In this document: positions 38,982-50,896 of the stretch, piece by piece
Numbering within the stretch: the stretch's first letter is position 1
Layout of the letters: each line of letters begins with the position of its first letter
Translations under genes and position numbers: made by a program
The notes under the pieces: generated by a model
The model's database searches: none
Seen by the model: the letters and a program-made list of their open reading frames with translations, nothing else
What the model was told of the DNA's origin: nothing
NCBI RefSeq assembly: GCF_011075055.1
Contig: NC_058140.1
Coordinates: forward strand, 21,019,945-21,083,944
Reading direction: 5' to 3'
Length of the DNA: 64,000 nt
From: Mangifera indica
Lineage: Eukaryota; Streptophyta; Magnoliopsida; Sapindales; Anacardiaceae

Positions 38982-39875
38982 AGGGTTGATCTTGTGTTCT
39001 ATAATTGATTATCTCATCTGGAGACCTTTTTTTCTTCTAACAGATGAAGAGGCAGATGTCCATCTCTCCTCCCAGACCCCAAAAAATTCAAATTCTATTT
39101 TTCTGGTTGCTTATGGTGCTGGCCAATTATGCGTTGCAGAAATGCTCTCACATTGGAGCTGATATATTCTCACGAAGAACTTTATTCTGTTTCTGTCTGG
39201 ATTTGATTCCAGGTGAAGGAACACTATCCCCGCTTTCTTTCTTTGGTTGCTATTTATTCAAACATATTTAAAGGCGTACTTTATTCAAAATGTAGGTGTT
39301 AATGGATTCCATATTTAGGTATCAATCTAGTGAAAAAGGGTGCTGCTGATGGATACTTTGTGTACAGCACATTTTATGTGACAATTAAAGTGTTTGAATT
39401 CCAACATTATATGTACTTATATTTCAATTGTTTCAAGCCCACATCAGGCGTTGACCCAGTTAAGGGCCGGTTTGGGTCAGATCAAAGTATCAACATTGTT
39501 AAAAAATTTTCATTTTCCTTCTACTATTAAATTTGATTGGATTGATTTAGTAGATGAATTGCAACCCGGTGTGATTCGTCCGATTTGACTGCAGGTCAAT
39601 CTGGTATAATAATTAATATTAAATTAAAACTTTACCCGGTTCAGGTTGATCATCGAGACTCAGTTGAACCAATGGAAACGGCCTAGGCTTCGTAGCACTG
39701 GTTCAATTTATTAGTTATGGTTTTAGGAGCTTGGAATACTCCTCTACCAGGGGCATTTTCAGGATTGCAAGCTTCATTTCTGTGTGTATCAGTGTCCATA
39801 TTACAGTCGGTATGATTGTGCTTATTTTTTTGGGGCTTCCATTCTTAGAAATGCTGAAAGAATTCATAAATTTAT

Positions 39876-40043
39876 TTATTTATCTGGAATCCGGGAGGAA
39901 ACTGCACGTCGCTTGGCATCGGCCAAAGCACACCTAACACTCGCAGGGAAAAGTGTCATTCGGCCTCTGCATTTACCAGACCTGCCTTCAACAACGGGCA
40001 GAGAGCTATATCGTTGAATGCCATCAACATCTTTATGCGCAGC
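39876..40043 (-). other. Orphan exon-like stretch
   Basis: On the minus strand, a TTGCATGCAG acceptor is followed by a 55-codon frame ending at a stop at 39876-39878. It is unusually GC-balanced for its surroundings and reads AAHKDVDGIQRYSSLPVVEG then ends RRAVSSRIPDK. A good donor (TTTGAG|GTAAGT) on the same strand at about 40201 could join in phase. I do not recognise the sequence. It could be the 3' exon of a small gene, a gene relic, or chance; the plus strand is also open here (39784-40017). It lies between the PHD gene and the ATAB2 pseudogene. Confidence 0.3.
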
Positions 40044-40923
40044 CTGCATGCAACAATGGAAACATATTTCGAGTTGGAGGTATTTCAATATGAAAAACAA
40101 ATAAAGTAGAAAAAATGGCATCTGTATTCAAAGAAAATTGTCAATTCTGGGCCTTGAAAAATTCTGTAATAATAGCAGTGAATTTGATCTGGCTAACTTA
40201 CCTCAAATATACTGTTTAACTTGAACAAATTAATCTCAAGTTTGAGCTTCAACTTGACAAACTTTCAGTAACACTGTATATCAGCTCGAATTGGATGTTA
40301 CAGGTTCAATTCAAGCTTGAGCTGATCTCAAACTTGACTTAATTCGAAATCAAATCCATCCCTAGCAAGAACCTTGGAATAGTAGAAAAAAATATTTGAC
40401 AGGAGAAATTATTGAGCTCAAGTAGTGATGGCATATACTGTTGATGGAATTATACAGGTAGAGGTGGCAAGTCTAGTAAAAGCCAAAATCCAACACAATC
40501 TTCCGAGTCCAAGTCATCTTGAATGGCAAGGAAATGCAAGCCTTTACAGGCCTCCTTAGCTGTTCCCAAGCTTCAGCTTCACTTGTTGTAACAGGGTTTT
40601 TTTTTTTTTTTTAATTTATAACTAGCATAAATACAACGAGTCGAAATTCCTATGGAGGGAATCAGGGAAGCTCGTGCAGTGTCAGCTTCGATTGAACAGA
40701 CTTCCGGTCCATTCATTCAAGCTGCAATAGCAACATGTAATGGTTTAATATTCATTTCATGCTTTATAATAATATATTTTCATGAGAGATGCAGATGGTA
40801 AATTTCGAAAGTAGTCAACAATATTCCGAAAAAAAAAGAAGCTTTGAGCTGGTGATTAGTGAAAGCTAATTCAAAATTTCAGCATTGAAGTAATAGCTCT
40901 TTTCTACCAAAGCGGAACCCAAT

Positions 40924-41400
40924 CTATGTTCTATTGTGTTTAGGGTTGAATTCTATTCAAACTATATAAGCTTGAATCAAACGAACTGAGTTTGAGTAAA
41001 AAATTGGCTTCATTTTTATAAAACAAATTGAGTTTAAACTGATTTGAATATTCAAATTTTAGTTGATTCAAATCAAATTCAAAATAAAATTGTTTTTTAG
41101 TGAGTTCAAGTCTCAATTAGTCAATTTATTACCACTAAAACAAGAACCCTAACTATGTTTTATTGTATGTAGGATTGGAGTCGATTCAAATTATTTGAGT
41201 TCAAATTGAATCAGTTGAGTTCAAGCTAATGATTGAATTCGTTTTTATAAAAAAAAGTTAAGTTCAAACTAATTTTAATATTCGATTTCAAACCAGTTTG
41301 GATCAAATTCAAAGTAAAATTATTTTCAAACTGAATTTAAATCTCAACTCATCATTTAAACCAATCTTGAGTTAACTCTTTCGAATTCGAATTACTCCCG
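40924..41400. repeat. Diverged 229-bp tandem duplication in pseudogene intron
   Basis: Two copies, starting at 40924 (ctatgttctattgtgttta) and 41153 (ctatgttttattgtatgta), align over about 200 bp with shared words such as tttttataaaa, caaattcaaa and taaaatt. Each resembles the degenerate hAT-like elements. They sit in the last intron of the ATAB2 pseudogene. Confidence 0.6.
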
Positions 41401-42734
41401 CACTGTCCTTGTTCAGACCCAGTCTGGATCGAATCCAGCCGTAAATGTGTTTAGTAGAACTAGACAAAAGAAAAAATTGTGGACTAACAAGTATTTTCGC
41501 GATAGAACTAATCCTTAAAACTCTATAAACACCTGATCTGAACAGAATTAAGCACCTAATCTACAGTTCATAGATAAAGGGGAAACGCATAAAGACCTGC
41601 TAATGGTTTTGCACGTGAAGTTGCAACGGCAAGTCCTGGAATAAAAGTTTTTTCATCAACTTCAATCCCCAGTAAATCCAAATCTGGACTTGCACCAAAC
41701 ACGAATCTTGTCTCTAAGGATGAGACCTCCTCTCTGACAACTGAGGACGAGAAGAAAGTAAAGTTAGTGTTATGAAACCCTGAGGAAACAAATAGCAAAG
41801 ATGCACAAACAGTTAACGCAGAAATGCAAATATTTACATGAAAACTCAATATAGAAAAAAATCACAGGAAGATGATATAGAAAATTCCACTACAAATGAA
41901 GAAGGGATATTTTTGGTTCTCCCTATCTGAGTTCTTATATTAGCTCACTCTATTTTGCATCAAATACTCTCACTTGCCACTTGTATAAGGAAACCTTATA
42001 CTTGACACATATACTCGTTAATTGTATTTTCACAGCAAGTCATATCAGCATTCCTGTAGATCATTCTAGTCTATAGGTTGCACTCGCTTTGATTGACTAC
42101 ACTAACAAGCGGGAAGAGTCTTAATTGTTACATATACTTAATTGTATTCATAAAGGTTGAAAATTCACCATTCAAATCCACACTTCTTTAATTTGAGTCA
42201 CCATCAACACATGGTAAGGGCTACGGAAATCTTATTTAAAAATAACTTATAACCCTCTTAGATACAGATGGATACCCAAAAAATTAACTTGACAAATCCT
42301 GTTATTGCTCACCATTTCCCTATTCAGATTTTAACTTCAAACACGATGTTTGTGCAGGTTTATTAATGAAAAATGAATACATAAGTGAGATGCCATTTGG
42401 TTAAAAACCTGAACATTATTCTCGTATCAGCCAATAAAGATTTTAGCACCTGAAAAAGGCAACTGAACAAATGCCCATTTCTCTCCATGTAAGTTCTCAG
42501 GGTGTTCCATTGGGAAAGGATTATCCTATACCAAAAGTGGTTTAGACCCTTTCTGAAATCCAGGATGTCATTAATATACTGTCTCAAAGCGTTCATCCAA
42601 CCACGAAAGTAAAGGTATGCACTGAAAAAAAAGGACAATTCAACAACTAAATAGCAAAAAACTTGAAGACTAGATCAAAAGTTTCAGCATTATGTTCATG
42701 CTAAAGAGCAGATCTCCATGAAATACCATTCGGC

Positions 42735-42880
42735 GCTGAATTCAATTCAGGCGATTTATCGGCTCAAACAAACAATTCAACTTTGGATTTGATCTAGAGC
42801 TGGCTCAAACTTGAATGTCCAGATCCATGAGCTCAAATTCGAGTTAGAGCAGCTCGGATGGAATCCAGCCCAGCCATGCT
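42735..42880. mobile_element. Degenerate hAT-like MITE in pseudogene intron 2
   Basis: Contains ctggctcaaacttgaa, gagctcaaattcgag and ends gctcggatggaatccagccca, the family's terminal wording. Its left end is unclear. It lies between exons 2 and 3 of the ATAB2 pseudogene. Confidence 0.5.
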
Positions 42881-43603
42881 TCTCCAAATGGCAGTTAACA
42901 TAGCCATTCACTGACACTTTTACCTGGAATTAGCTTAATGTTAAGCTCTTCACGTGCTTTTGTTATTATAGTTTGCATCTGTGACTTGTAAACCAAAAAC
43001 AAAGCAATAAAAAATGGTTAAAAACTAACTTTACATAAAAATATAAAACAAAGAGAAAATTTAAGCACGTTTTGATTTTTTTATATACTAAAAATTACCA
43101 TAAAATTCACCTGAAGAAGCGGATTTTCTCAGCTATTGGAACTTCAAGCTCCTCAATTATGTTCTCAATAGCCGCCTTTAAAGTGATACTATTAATCACA
43201 TTATTAGAAAAGTACTTTGTATGTTGAAGTTAAAGTGAATCATCACATACAACAAGCTCCCATAACTTTTTCCCTCTTATGTCAAGAATTGGCCTGGAAC
43301 AAAAGTCCAGCTCCCATTCTGTGATGCTCTCGGGATCGGTTTCTGGACCAAGATTGCACAGTTCCTGAGTCGAGTCATCTTCAAAATCTTCAGTTTCAAC
43401 TTCAGCTTCTGTGGGCACTGAAACTGACCCCTCTGACACTGATGATTTTGGTCGAAAATGGTGAATTTTTGGCGGGGTTTTCGCCAAGAAAGCGAAAAAT
43501 ATTTTGGTTTGTTTTTTAAAAGAAGTGATTTGGAGATGGGTTTGAGAGACTTAAGGGTTGAGTTACTCGTTCTTGTGGGATTGTTGAGGCTTAAAGTAGC
43601 CAT

Positions 43604-45095
43604 TGAAGAAGCTGTAGAAAGTGGTGATAATGAACATGTAGTTTGTTTTGTTATATTTTAACCACCACAACATAAATGATCCCATCAGTACGGTATAATG
43701 AGCCGAGCTCCAAAAGAATCTCCGTGGCCAAAGCCCATGATATCGATCTCTAAATATGGGTTTGATCTGTGCTTGGATCTTAGCAAAATTTAGTTTTATA
43801 TCAATTGAAATCTAAAATAGTCAAATAGAGCTTCAGAGGTCAAAACTTGGACTCGTTTAGAAAATAATTTAGCTTAGAGATGTGATTTGAACTAATTCGC
43901 ATTTAAAAATTTATATTAGTTTGAACTCGATCTATTTATTAAAAAACCAAATCTTTAGTTCATATTTAACTTGTTCTATTCGATTTTAAATAACTCAAAT
44001 ATAATCTAATCGTAAATATACATTTGTAAAATCTTTACATATATTATTATTATTTCCATAGGCTTTAAAAAAAATTGTATTTCCATCACTTTGAAAAGGG
44101 TTTATATTACCAATTCTAAGCGAAGCATATTATAATATAAAATAATTAGTTTGAGATTAAATTTGACTTATGTAATCTTAACAATATCACAAAAAAGATA
44201 AAAACAGTTGTTTGAGAAAAAGAAAAAAAAAACTTGACATGTTTAAGATAAACAGTGATCCAAATCTGGCCTGGCTCAGATTGCATCCACTCTTGGGTAT
44301 AGTATTTTCAGATATTTTTAAAAGATAAATTCAAAATTAAACTTATATGGAGCTAAAATATGTTAAACTAGTCGTCCCAAAGCACGGCCCAATTAGGGTT
44401 AATGTTGTCCCAAACTCCGGCCCAAATCTATGTAAGTAAAATTTATTGCGCCAATAAAGCTGCTTATCTTCCTCAACCTGAGCTCTGAATTGAAAGCTCC
44501 TATTTTATTTGTCAGTTCCCGCCGCGAGAATCTTCTGCCACGTAAGCCCTAATCTTCACTTGTTGGTATTCATGTACGTATGCTAAAATTCAGTACATGT
44601 AACTGTTTATATATGCGTCTGAGGCATTGTGTTTATATTTTTAATTTTAAAATTTGAATAAAACCTCATTTGTATACATTTCTGTTAATTTTGAGTTTTT
44701 TCTTTCTATTTTGTTTTTCCTTCTTATTTAGGTTTATAGATTTACGAAGGCCTGAATGATTCAGAATATAGGGGATTTTTCTTTTTCAATCTACTTTATG
44801 AATTTTTTTTTTTTATGCATATCTAAGTTATAGTTTTGACTGTGTGCTGAAAATTCAAGCATGAATGTTAGTGTGAACTTGCTATGGTTAAGTGATGAGA
44901 GTTTAGGTTGTTCTTTAGTTCTATGAACTAATTATAAGGAGAGATGTAGTGAATTGTGAATGAATGGCAAAGTGTGTTGACATTGTCGATGTCAATTGTG
45001 CATGGTAGTAGATCATTTTTTTGTGTCTACTTATGTGTGATGTAGTTTTATTGAATGAATAGGTACCTAGACGAGAAGGCTATGTGATTTGACAG
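43604..45095. other. Intergenic region and 5' leader of the dihydrouridine synthase gene
   Basis: 43690-44310 includes degenerate element-like sequence (gagccgagctccaaaag at the left, ggcctggctcagattgcatccac at the right). From about 44440 the sequence becomes a plausible 5' UTR; a donor (ccac|gtaagc) at 44542 and the acceptor ttgacag ending at 45095 define a leader intron of about 554 bp, so the start codon is the first codon after the intron. Confidence 0.5.
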
Positions 45096-48000
45096 ATGGT
45101 GAAGTTTGCGGGATATTCTTTGATTACTTCATTTACCCCATTTCGTTCTGTTATTTTAGAAAAAAATTGCAGATTGGCAGTAAATTTATGTTACAAGAAT
45201 CTAAATTATTCAAGGAGCCTATCTACTCATACTAATAAAGATATACTACATGCGAAAGCTGATATGGTTGCCAGTCACTATCTTCCTCCTTGGTTTAGGT
45301 GGGTATCTACATATCCTATCTGCTTGGTGAGTAATTTGATCCTATAAACCTGAATTGGTTGTGATTCGTTGATTTCTAGTGTTGCTCCGATGATGGACTG
45401 GACAGATCATCATTATCGGACTCTTGCTCGTCTCATTTCAAAACATGCATGGCTCTACACAGAGATGCTTGCAGCTGAAACAATTGTCTATCAAAAGGGA
45501 AATCTGGTGAGTTTATGAAAGATCTTTCTTTTGAAGGAGCTAAAGAAGAATCAGCAACATTATAATTTATTTTTCATTTACTTGTTAGTTGTATAGGCTT
45601 TTTGATACATGAACCTGAGAGCTAGGGACTATTTCATAACTATCAAGGCTGAAGTGTAAGAAACCGTGAAATAATTTTTACTTCTTTCTAAAACTTAGTC
45701 TGCTCCCATTCATAATTATTGACTTGAGCATACTCTCAGACAAGTTCAAGTTTTTTCCTTTAATTCATGTCTTCTTCATCAGCAAATGGTTTTGTTGTTA
45801 GTTTAATGAACTATTTTGCTGATTTTATTGTCCTTACTGCTGATATCTAATTTTTTTTTTTTGTTTCTGCTGCACAGGACAGATTTTTGGCATTTTCTCC
45901 GGAACAACACCCTATTGTTCTGCAAATTGGTGGGAGTAATTTGGAGAACATAGCAAAAGCAACTGAACTTTCTAATGAATATGGCTATGATGAGATAAAT
46001 TTCAAGTTTGTATTATTTGTTAAACCTTTTCTTCTGGCTTCCTGTTCTTCATTTTTGTCACTGAACTGAGGCTTTAAATTTTCCTGCTTGCCAGTTGTGG
46101 CTGCCCTAGTCCAAGAGTAGCTGGGCATGGGTGTTTTGGTGCTCGCCTTATGCTTGATCCAAAGGTTTGGTCACTGACATGTTCAAGCAGATATATAATG
46201 TTTTCTTTTGTGAAATTCCTCTTATATGATCATTTGGTGTTTATAAGGAAAGTTTGTTGGTGAGGCTATGTCAGTAATTGCTGCCAATACAAATGTTCCT
46301 GTTAGTGTTAAATGTCGAATTGGTGTTGATGATCACGATTCATATAATGAGCTTTGTAAGTCCTTTCGCCAATTTATTGTCTCATCTAGTTTTTTGTCTA
46401 AGAACTCTACATCTTTTTAGAATAATAAGCTTATAAATGGAACAACTTGATATTAAGAAACCCCAACGGAAAAATATTCACAGTCCTTAATTCTGCACAA
46501 CTTTTTCATTGGATATTTCTAATGGCTTCCTGCTAAACTAGAAAAGTTGTTGGTTTAAGGTTCTGATTGCAAAGAGGATAGATCAGAATTGTACAACAAT
46601 CACTTTCCTGTATTTTGCTTTCTTTAAAAAAAAATAAAAAAAAATTATATCATGATCCACTATTTATGCTGTCATGGGGTCAGGTGAGGCTCTAAGTGAT
46701 GCTATTTTGTTGTTTTTATGGTTACCTTGGAATTACCATATATGTTACATGACACATTTTTAATGCATAATTTGTTTTTTTAACTAAAACCTTCTTAGGA
46801 GTAGCTAATTTGTAATCTCAATTTGACTTGTTTATTGGTCTTGGGAAGGAATATGCCTAGCATTGTTTCAAGTACTGATTGCTTGTTTTTTTCCCATCTT
46901 TATTCTTAAGGTGGAATGAGTATACCTTAACTCTCTCTTGCCTCTCTTTTCAGGTGATTTTATCTATAAGGTTTCTTCTCTATCCCCAACAAAACATTTC
47001 ATTATACATTCACGGAAGGCATTGCTCAATGGTCTTAGCCCAGCTGAAAATCGAACAATTCCTCCCCTAAAGTATGTGCATCACTACCTTACTGTTTATT
47101 ATATTTTTTGTTCAATTTATTTCAGATTTTTTATTTGTGTACTAGTTTGCGCTAGCACAATAAGATGAGTTTGACAAAGGTTCACCTCCTCTTACCGTGC
47201 TAGTTTAAAATAATTTCAATTCCTGATAGATCAGTGTAGACATGTTTTTATTTGTGTAATATTAACGATATTTTTCTTGGTGTAGATATGAGTACTACTA
47301 TGCGCTCTTGCGAGATTTTCCAGACTTGACTTTTACACTAAATGGAGGCATCAATACAGTTGATGAGGTGAACCTTTGTCAAACTCACTCTTCGTTTGAG
47401 CTATGAGTCCAAAGAATGATCAAGAGAATGTTAGTCCTGAGTTCACTAATCTCTGAAGTTATAGAATTGAGAATTTTGATATGTTCTGCCATTTTCTATG
47501 ATTAAGGGCTTTGATTTGTTATGAGTAAGTTTAATGCCCGCACTTCTATAATGATAAGTAATGAAGTGAACTTGCTTTGTATTTTCATGTAAGGAGGGAA
47601 AATATGTCTTCTTTTGGAGTTTTATAAATTAGGAGGTAATGTTTGTAATAAATAAAAGGATTAGAAAAAAAAAAAAAAACTTATAAAGAAGAACGCTAAT
47701 AAAAGAATTAGACTTGTAAGGAATAGTGCTTAGTAAAATGCTGTGTAGAAATAATCTTGATGGTCATCCATGTGAGGTAAGAGAGTGAGGTTGCTTTGAA
47801 ATGTTTTAATCTGAATAGGTTATCTGTAATAAAAGATGAAGAATGGAGGGTGAAATCTGATGTAATCTTACAGGATTAAGCTTATTTTGTAAAAATATAT
47901 AAAGTGTATTGGGAGTAAGATTAAATTGGTCAACATAACGCACAATAAATTTAGACTTGCATTTGATTGTGATGGGACTCAAAGAGATGATTTTTCTTAA

Positions 48001-50896
48001 TGCATTATATTCGAGTTTCGGTTGCATCAAAATCAAGTGTATATATTAATAAGAGTGATTTTAGCATCCTAAGAGCTTTAAGTGAAAGATTGAGAGCAAA
48101 AAAGGAGGAAAGGATGAAAAGAAAAGAGAAAAAAGGTATTCAATATTTTTGCAAATTATTTATTATACCAGCATCCAAAAATTTCCTTACTTTTTCTCTT
48201 TAATCTCCTTCCCTCCTCTCTCTTTGCTTCCCACTCTTGGCCTTTCATTTAAGCTATTTAAGACGCTGAGAATCACTCTCATAATACCGCTTATTTTGGG
48301 TGCCACTAAAACTTGCATTTAATGCAGTGAAAGTCATTTCTTTGTCACCTGTCATGTGCCAATAGGCCTTGATGTATATTGTGTGAGCAAATTTTATTCA
48401 TCTTCCAAAACAATTTAATATTGTTGCATAATGGTTTTTAATCTTTTGAGATTATTTAAGTATTTCCCTCATTTTTTTTCATCTTTTTATTACAAAACAG
48501 TCTATTTAGATTTTAACATTTAAAATAGAATCCAACTTTCTCATACCACATGGGTGATATCATCTTCCTATGACGAAATCATGCATTTCAATAGTATCAA
48601 TATTATTTTCTATGTAGCATCTTTGACTTACTCTATTCTTTACTAGTGTTATTGTTTTATAATCCTTTCAAAAACTCCCCCTTTTAAAAAAACAAAATCT
48701 ATTTAGTTTAAAACATTCCTCGAGGAGGTTCTTTTCACTCGTCACATAAAAATATAAAACAAATTCCCTTCATTCATCATCTATAAAAGCTTTTACATTT
48801 TAGTAAGTTATTGGATTCTTGATTGTTGATTGTTATTCCTTTTTGGTATGGTGTAATTTTGATTTGTTTTTTCATTTAATTTATGGAATTCCTGTCATGA
48901 TTCTACACTCACCCACTAATTATGTAGATTTCAAGTTACAGGTAAATGCTGCACGAAGGGAAGGTGCACATTGTGTAATGGTTGGACGGGCTGCATATAA
49001 TAAGTACGTCAACGTAAACTTTAAACTCTGGCCTTTTTCATTATTTTCCTTTCTGTGTCAAATTAGAGAGGATAAGAACATGGTTTTCCACCTGAAAACA
49101 TGATTTACTATCTTCTCTTTAATGCTTTTCTCCTGGGAGGTCATGTTTTAACATATTTATGAAGTCATTTTTGTCTTCATATTTGTTTAAACTTATGCTG
49201 AAAATTATTTAATAAATTTTGCAGTCCTTGGTATACTTTGGGGCATGTTGATACTGCAATTTATGGTGCACCAAGCAGTGGTCTGACACGACGTCAGGTT
49301 CAATGCTAGACTTGCCTTTTTAATGGATGCATCTGCTTAATCTCTGTTGACTATTGACCTTATCTTGTGGTTTTGCTTTCACTGTTTAGGTCCTTGAACA
49401 GTATCAGGTCTATGGGGATTCTATCCTTGGAACATACGGTAATAATAGACCCAATGTCCGGGATGTGATGAAGGTGAGATATAACTAGCAGCTTGACTGG
49501 ATTTCCAGGTTTTCATTTTGTCACATTACATTAAATTTCTTTATAACGGTAAGCTACTCCCTAATATTGTATCTGGCCTTACACCTAGTGTGAGAGATGA
49601 CTTACAAAACAGTACTTTTATATGCGGGCTGTGGTCACTACTGTTGGTTTAAATTTGCAGGTTGCATTAATTTATGTGCCCTTTTTGTATTGAACCTAAC
49701 CTGATAGTCATTCGTCTCTAAATGTGGCAATATGTTGTCCTTATCTCCATGCCTATGAGAATTTGGATATAAAGTTAGTCTAACCAACCCTAAACTTGAT
49801 CTGAGCATGCCTTGCCATATTATAAACTTTTTACCTGTTGTAGTGGTTAGCTTCATTATTCTCCTTAGATTTTGGTTTAGTAGTCAACACAAGGAATACC
49901 AAGCCCATAGATGAGAAGCCACTTAAACTGGGCTCTTTTTAGCTGCTTGTCAATTGGTGTCTGTTAACTTAAGAGGTCCAGCTTTGAGAACAGTTCTTAC
50001 CAATATTTTCTTTATCTCTTTCTTCCTTTTCTTCTCAATTTTGTAGTGTTTATTCAATTTTTTCTTTATGCTCACTCCATAACAACCTTTTACATGATAT
50101 GCTGCAGCCTTTACTCAACCTTTTTTGGTCAGAGCCTGGAAATGGTCTGTGGAAGCGAAAAGCTGATGCTGCTTTCTTGAAGTGCACTGTATGTCACGTA
50201 GCTTAGCTCAGCTCAATAATAGATGAATAGGTTCTCATTGACCAAAATGAAGTATCTAGGTGGCTTGACCGCCGAGGAAATTACTAAAATGAAGGATCTA
50301 TTTGATTTTGGCCTCTCCATCTCAGTTAGTCCCAATTTTATGTAGAATTTATGGATTTCAAGACATTATGCCATGTCCATTAACCTTATCAGGTTTATAT
50401 TTGATTCATCATTCTAAATCCACATATATTGCACTATTCCCATATAGTCTGTATGCTATGCATTAATTTTTTTAAAGTTACTTTCTCCTTGTTGAACTAA
50501 ACATGAAATCAAATGAATCTATGAATATCATAGTTGGACGTATTGCATGAAAATTGGAAGTTAAAATTAACTGGTAAAAGCAACCAGGTGTTGGCAGCCT
50601 ATAAGATATCTGCTGGCTTAAATTTTCTGAAGCTCTTTATTTGTGCTATTTCCATTTTAATCTCCCCTTCACACTTGCATTTTTTACTTCATACAATTGT
50701 GATATTTTTCATGTGGTTTTTAATGTTGCAGACAGTCCAATCCTTCCTTGAAGAAACCATTGTAGCAATTCCAGACACTGTCTTAGATTCACCTATTGAA
50801 GATGCACCAGCTGGTCGTAAAGATCTTTTTGCTGATGTTAACAATCTGTTGCCTCCTCCATATGAAACAAGAGAAGAAGAGGTACTATATGCTTAG
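45096..50896 (+). CDS. tRNA-dihydrouridine synthase (DusA-type)
   Basis: Twelve coding exons: 45096-45298, 45380-45506, 45878-46005, 46095-46164, 46253-46355, 46954-47071, 47286-47367, 48942-49003, 49225-49297, 49390-49473, 50108-50188, 50732-50896, giving 431 aa. After a possible organelle-targeting leader (about 55 residues, Arg/Ser-rich) comes a TIM-barrel flavoenzyme: [54 protein letters not shown] with the conserved cysteines, [45 protein letters not shown] and [12 protein letters not shown]. The family uses FMN and NADPH to reduce uridines of the tRNA D-loop; the [10 protein letters not shown] and GHGCFGA blocks place it in the DUS20/20a (DusA) group. Intron 7 is large (1574 bp), and its donor lies inside a perfect inverted repeat (47166-47387). 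Confidence 0.94.
47166..47387. repeat. Perfect 23-nt inverted repeat flanking exon 7
   Basis: The left arm (47166-47188, in intron 6) contains tttgacaaaggttcacctc; the right arm (47365-47387) is its exact reverse complement and starts with the last three bases of exon 7, so the GT donor at 47368-47369 is inside the arm. The loop is 176 nt and contains the rest of the exon. A further tctt/aaga match lies one bulged base beyond the stem. Confidence 0.9.

Larger units (their letters stand above)
40450..43603 (-). pseudogene. ATAB2/TAB2-like chloroplast protein, disrupted
   Basis: All five exons of an ATAB2-type gene are recognisable: about 43111-43603, 42924-42984, 42450-42621, 41597-41740 and 40450-40721. 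Clear family segments include [80 protein letters not shown] and [16 protein letters not shown]. The frame is broken repeatedly: a frameshift in exon 1 (about 43440-43475), a stop at 43230-43232, a shifted exon-2 acceptor, adjacent stops at 42568-42573, a stop at 42526-42528, a TGA in place of the Trp of the AWMNG motif at 40717-40719, a 16-base homopolymer (40597-40612), and a frameshift before the last 30 codons. ATAB2 binds RNA and supports translation of photosystem mRNAs in chloroplasts, so a working copy must exist elsewhere. Multiple independent lesions make sequencing error unlikely. Confidence 0.93.

Noticed and set aside
39784..40017. Plus-strand 77-codon frame
   Set aside because: It overlaps the better-supported minus-strand exon candidate and has no start context or splice partner; both strands cannot be coding without further evidence.
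42363..42638. 91-codon minus-strand open frame at pseudogene exon 3
   Set aside because: This open frame is the wrong one. The family-matching frame in the same DNA contains three stops, so the open frame is incidental.
47388..48941. Possible transposon explaining the long intron 7 of the dihydrouridine synthase
   Set aside because: Despite its length and a short poly-A tract near 47667, I found no inverted termini, target duplication or transposase-like frame.
49638..49856. 72-codon minus-strand frame in intron 10 of the dihydrouridine synthase
   Set aside because: No recognised retroelement motif or homology; most likely a chance frame.
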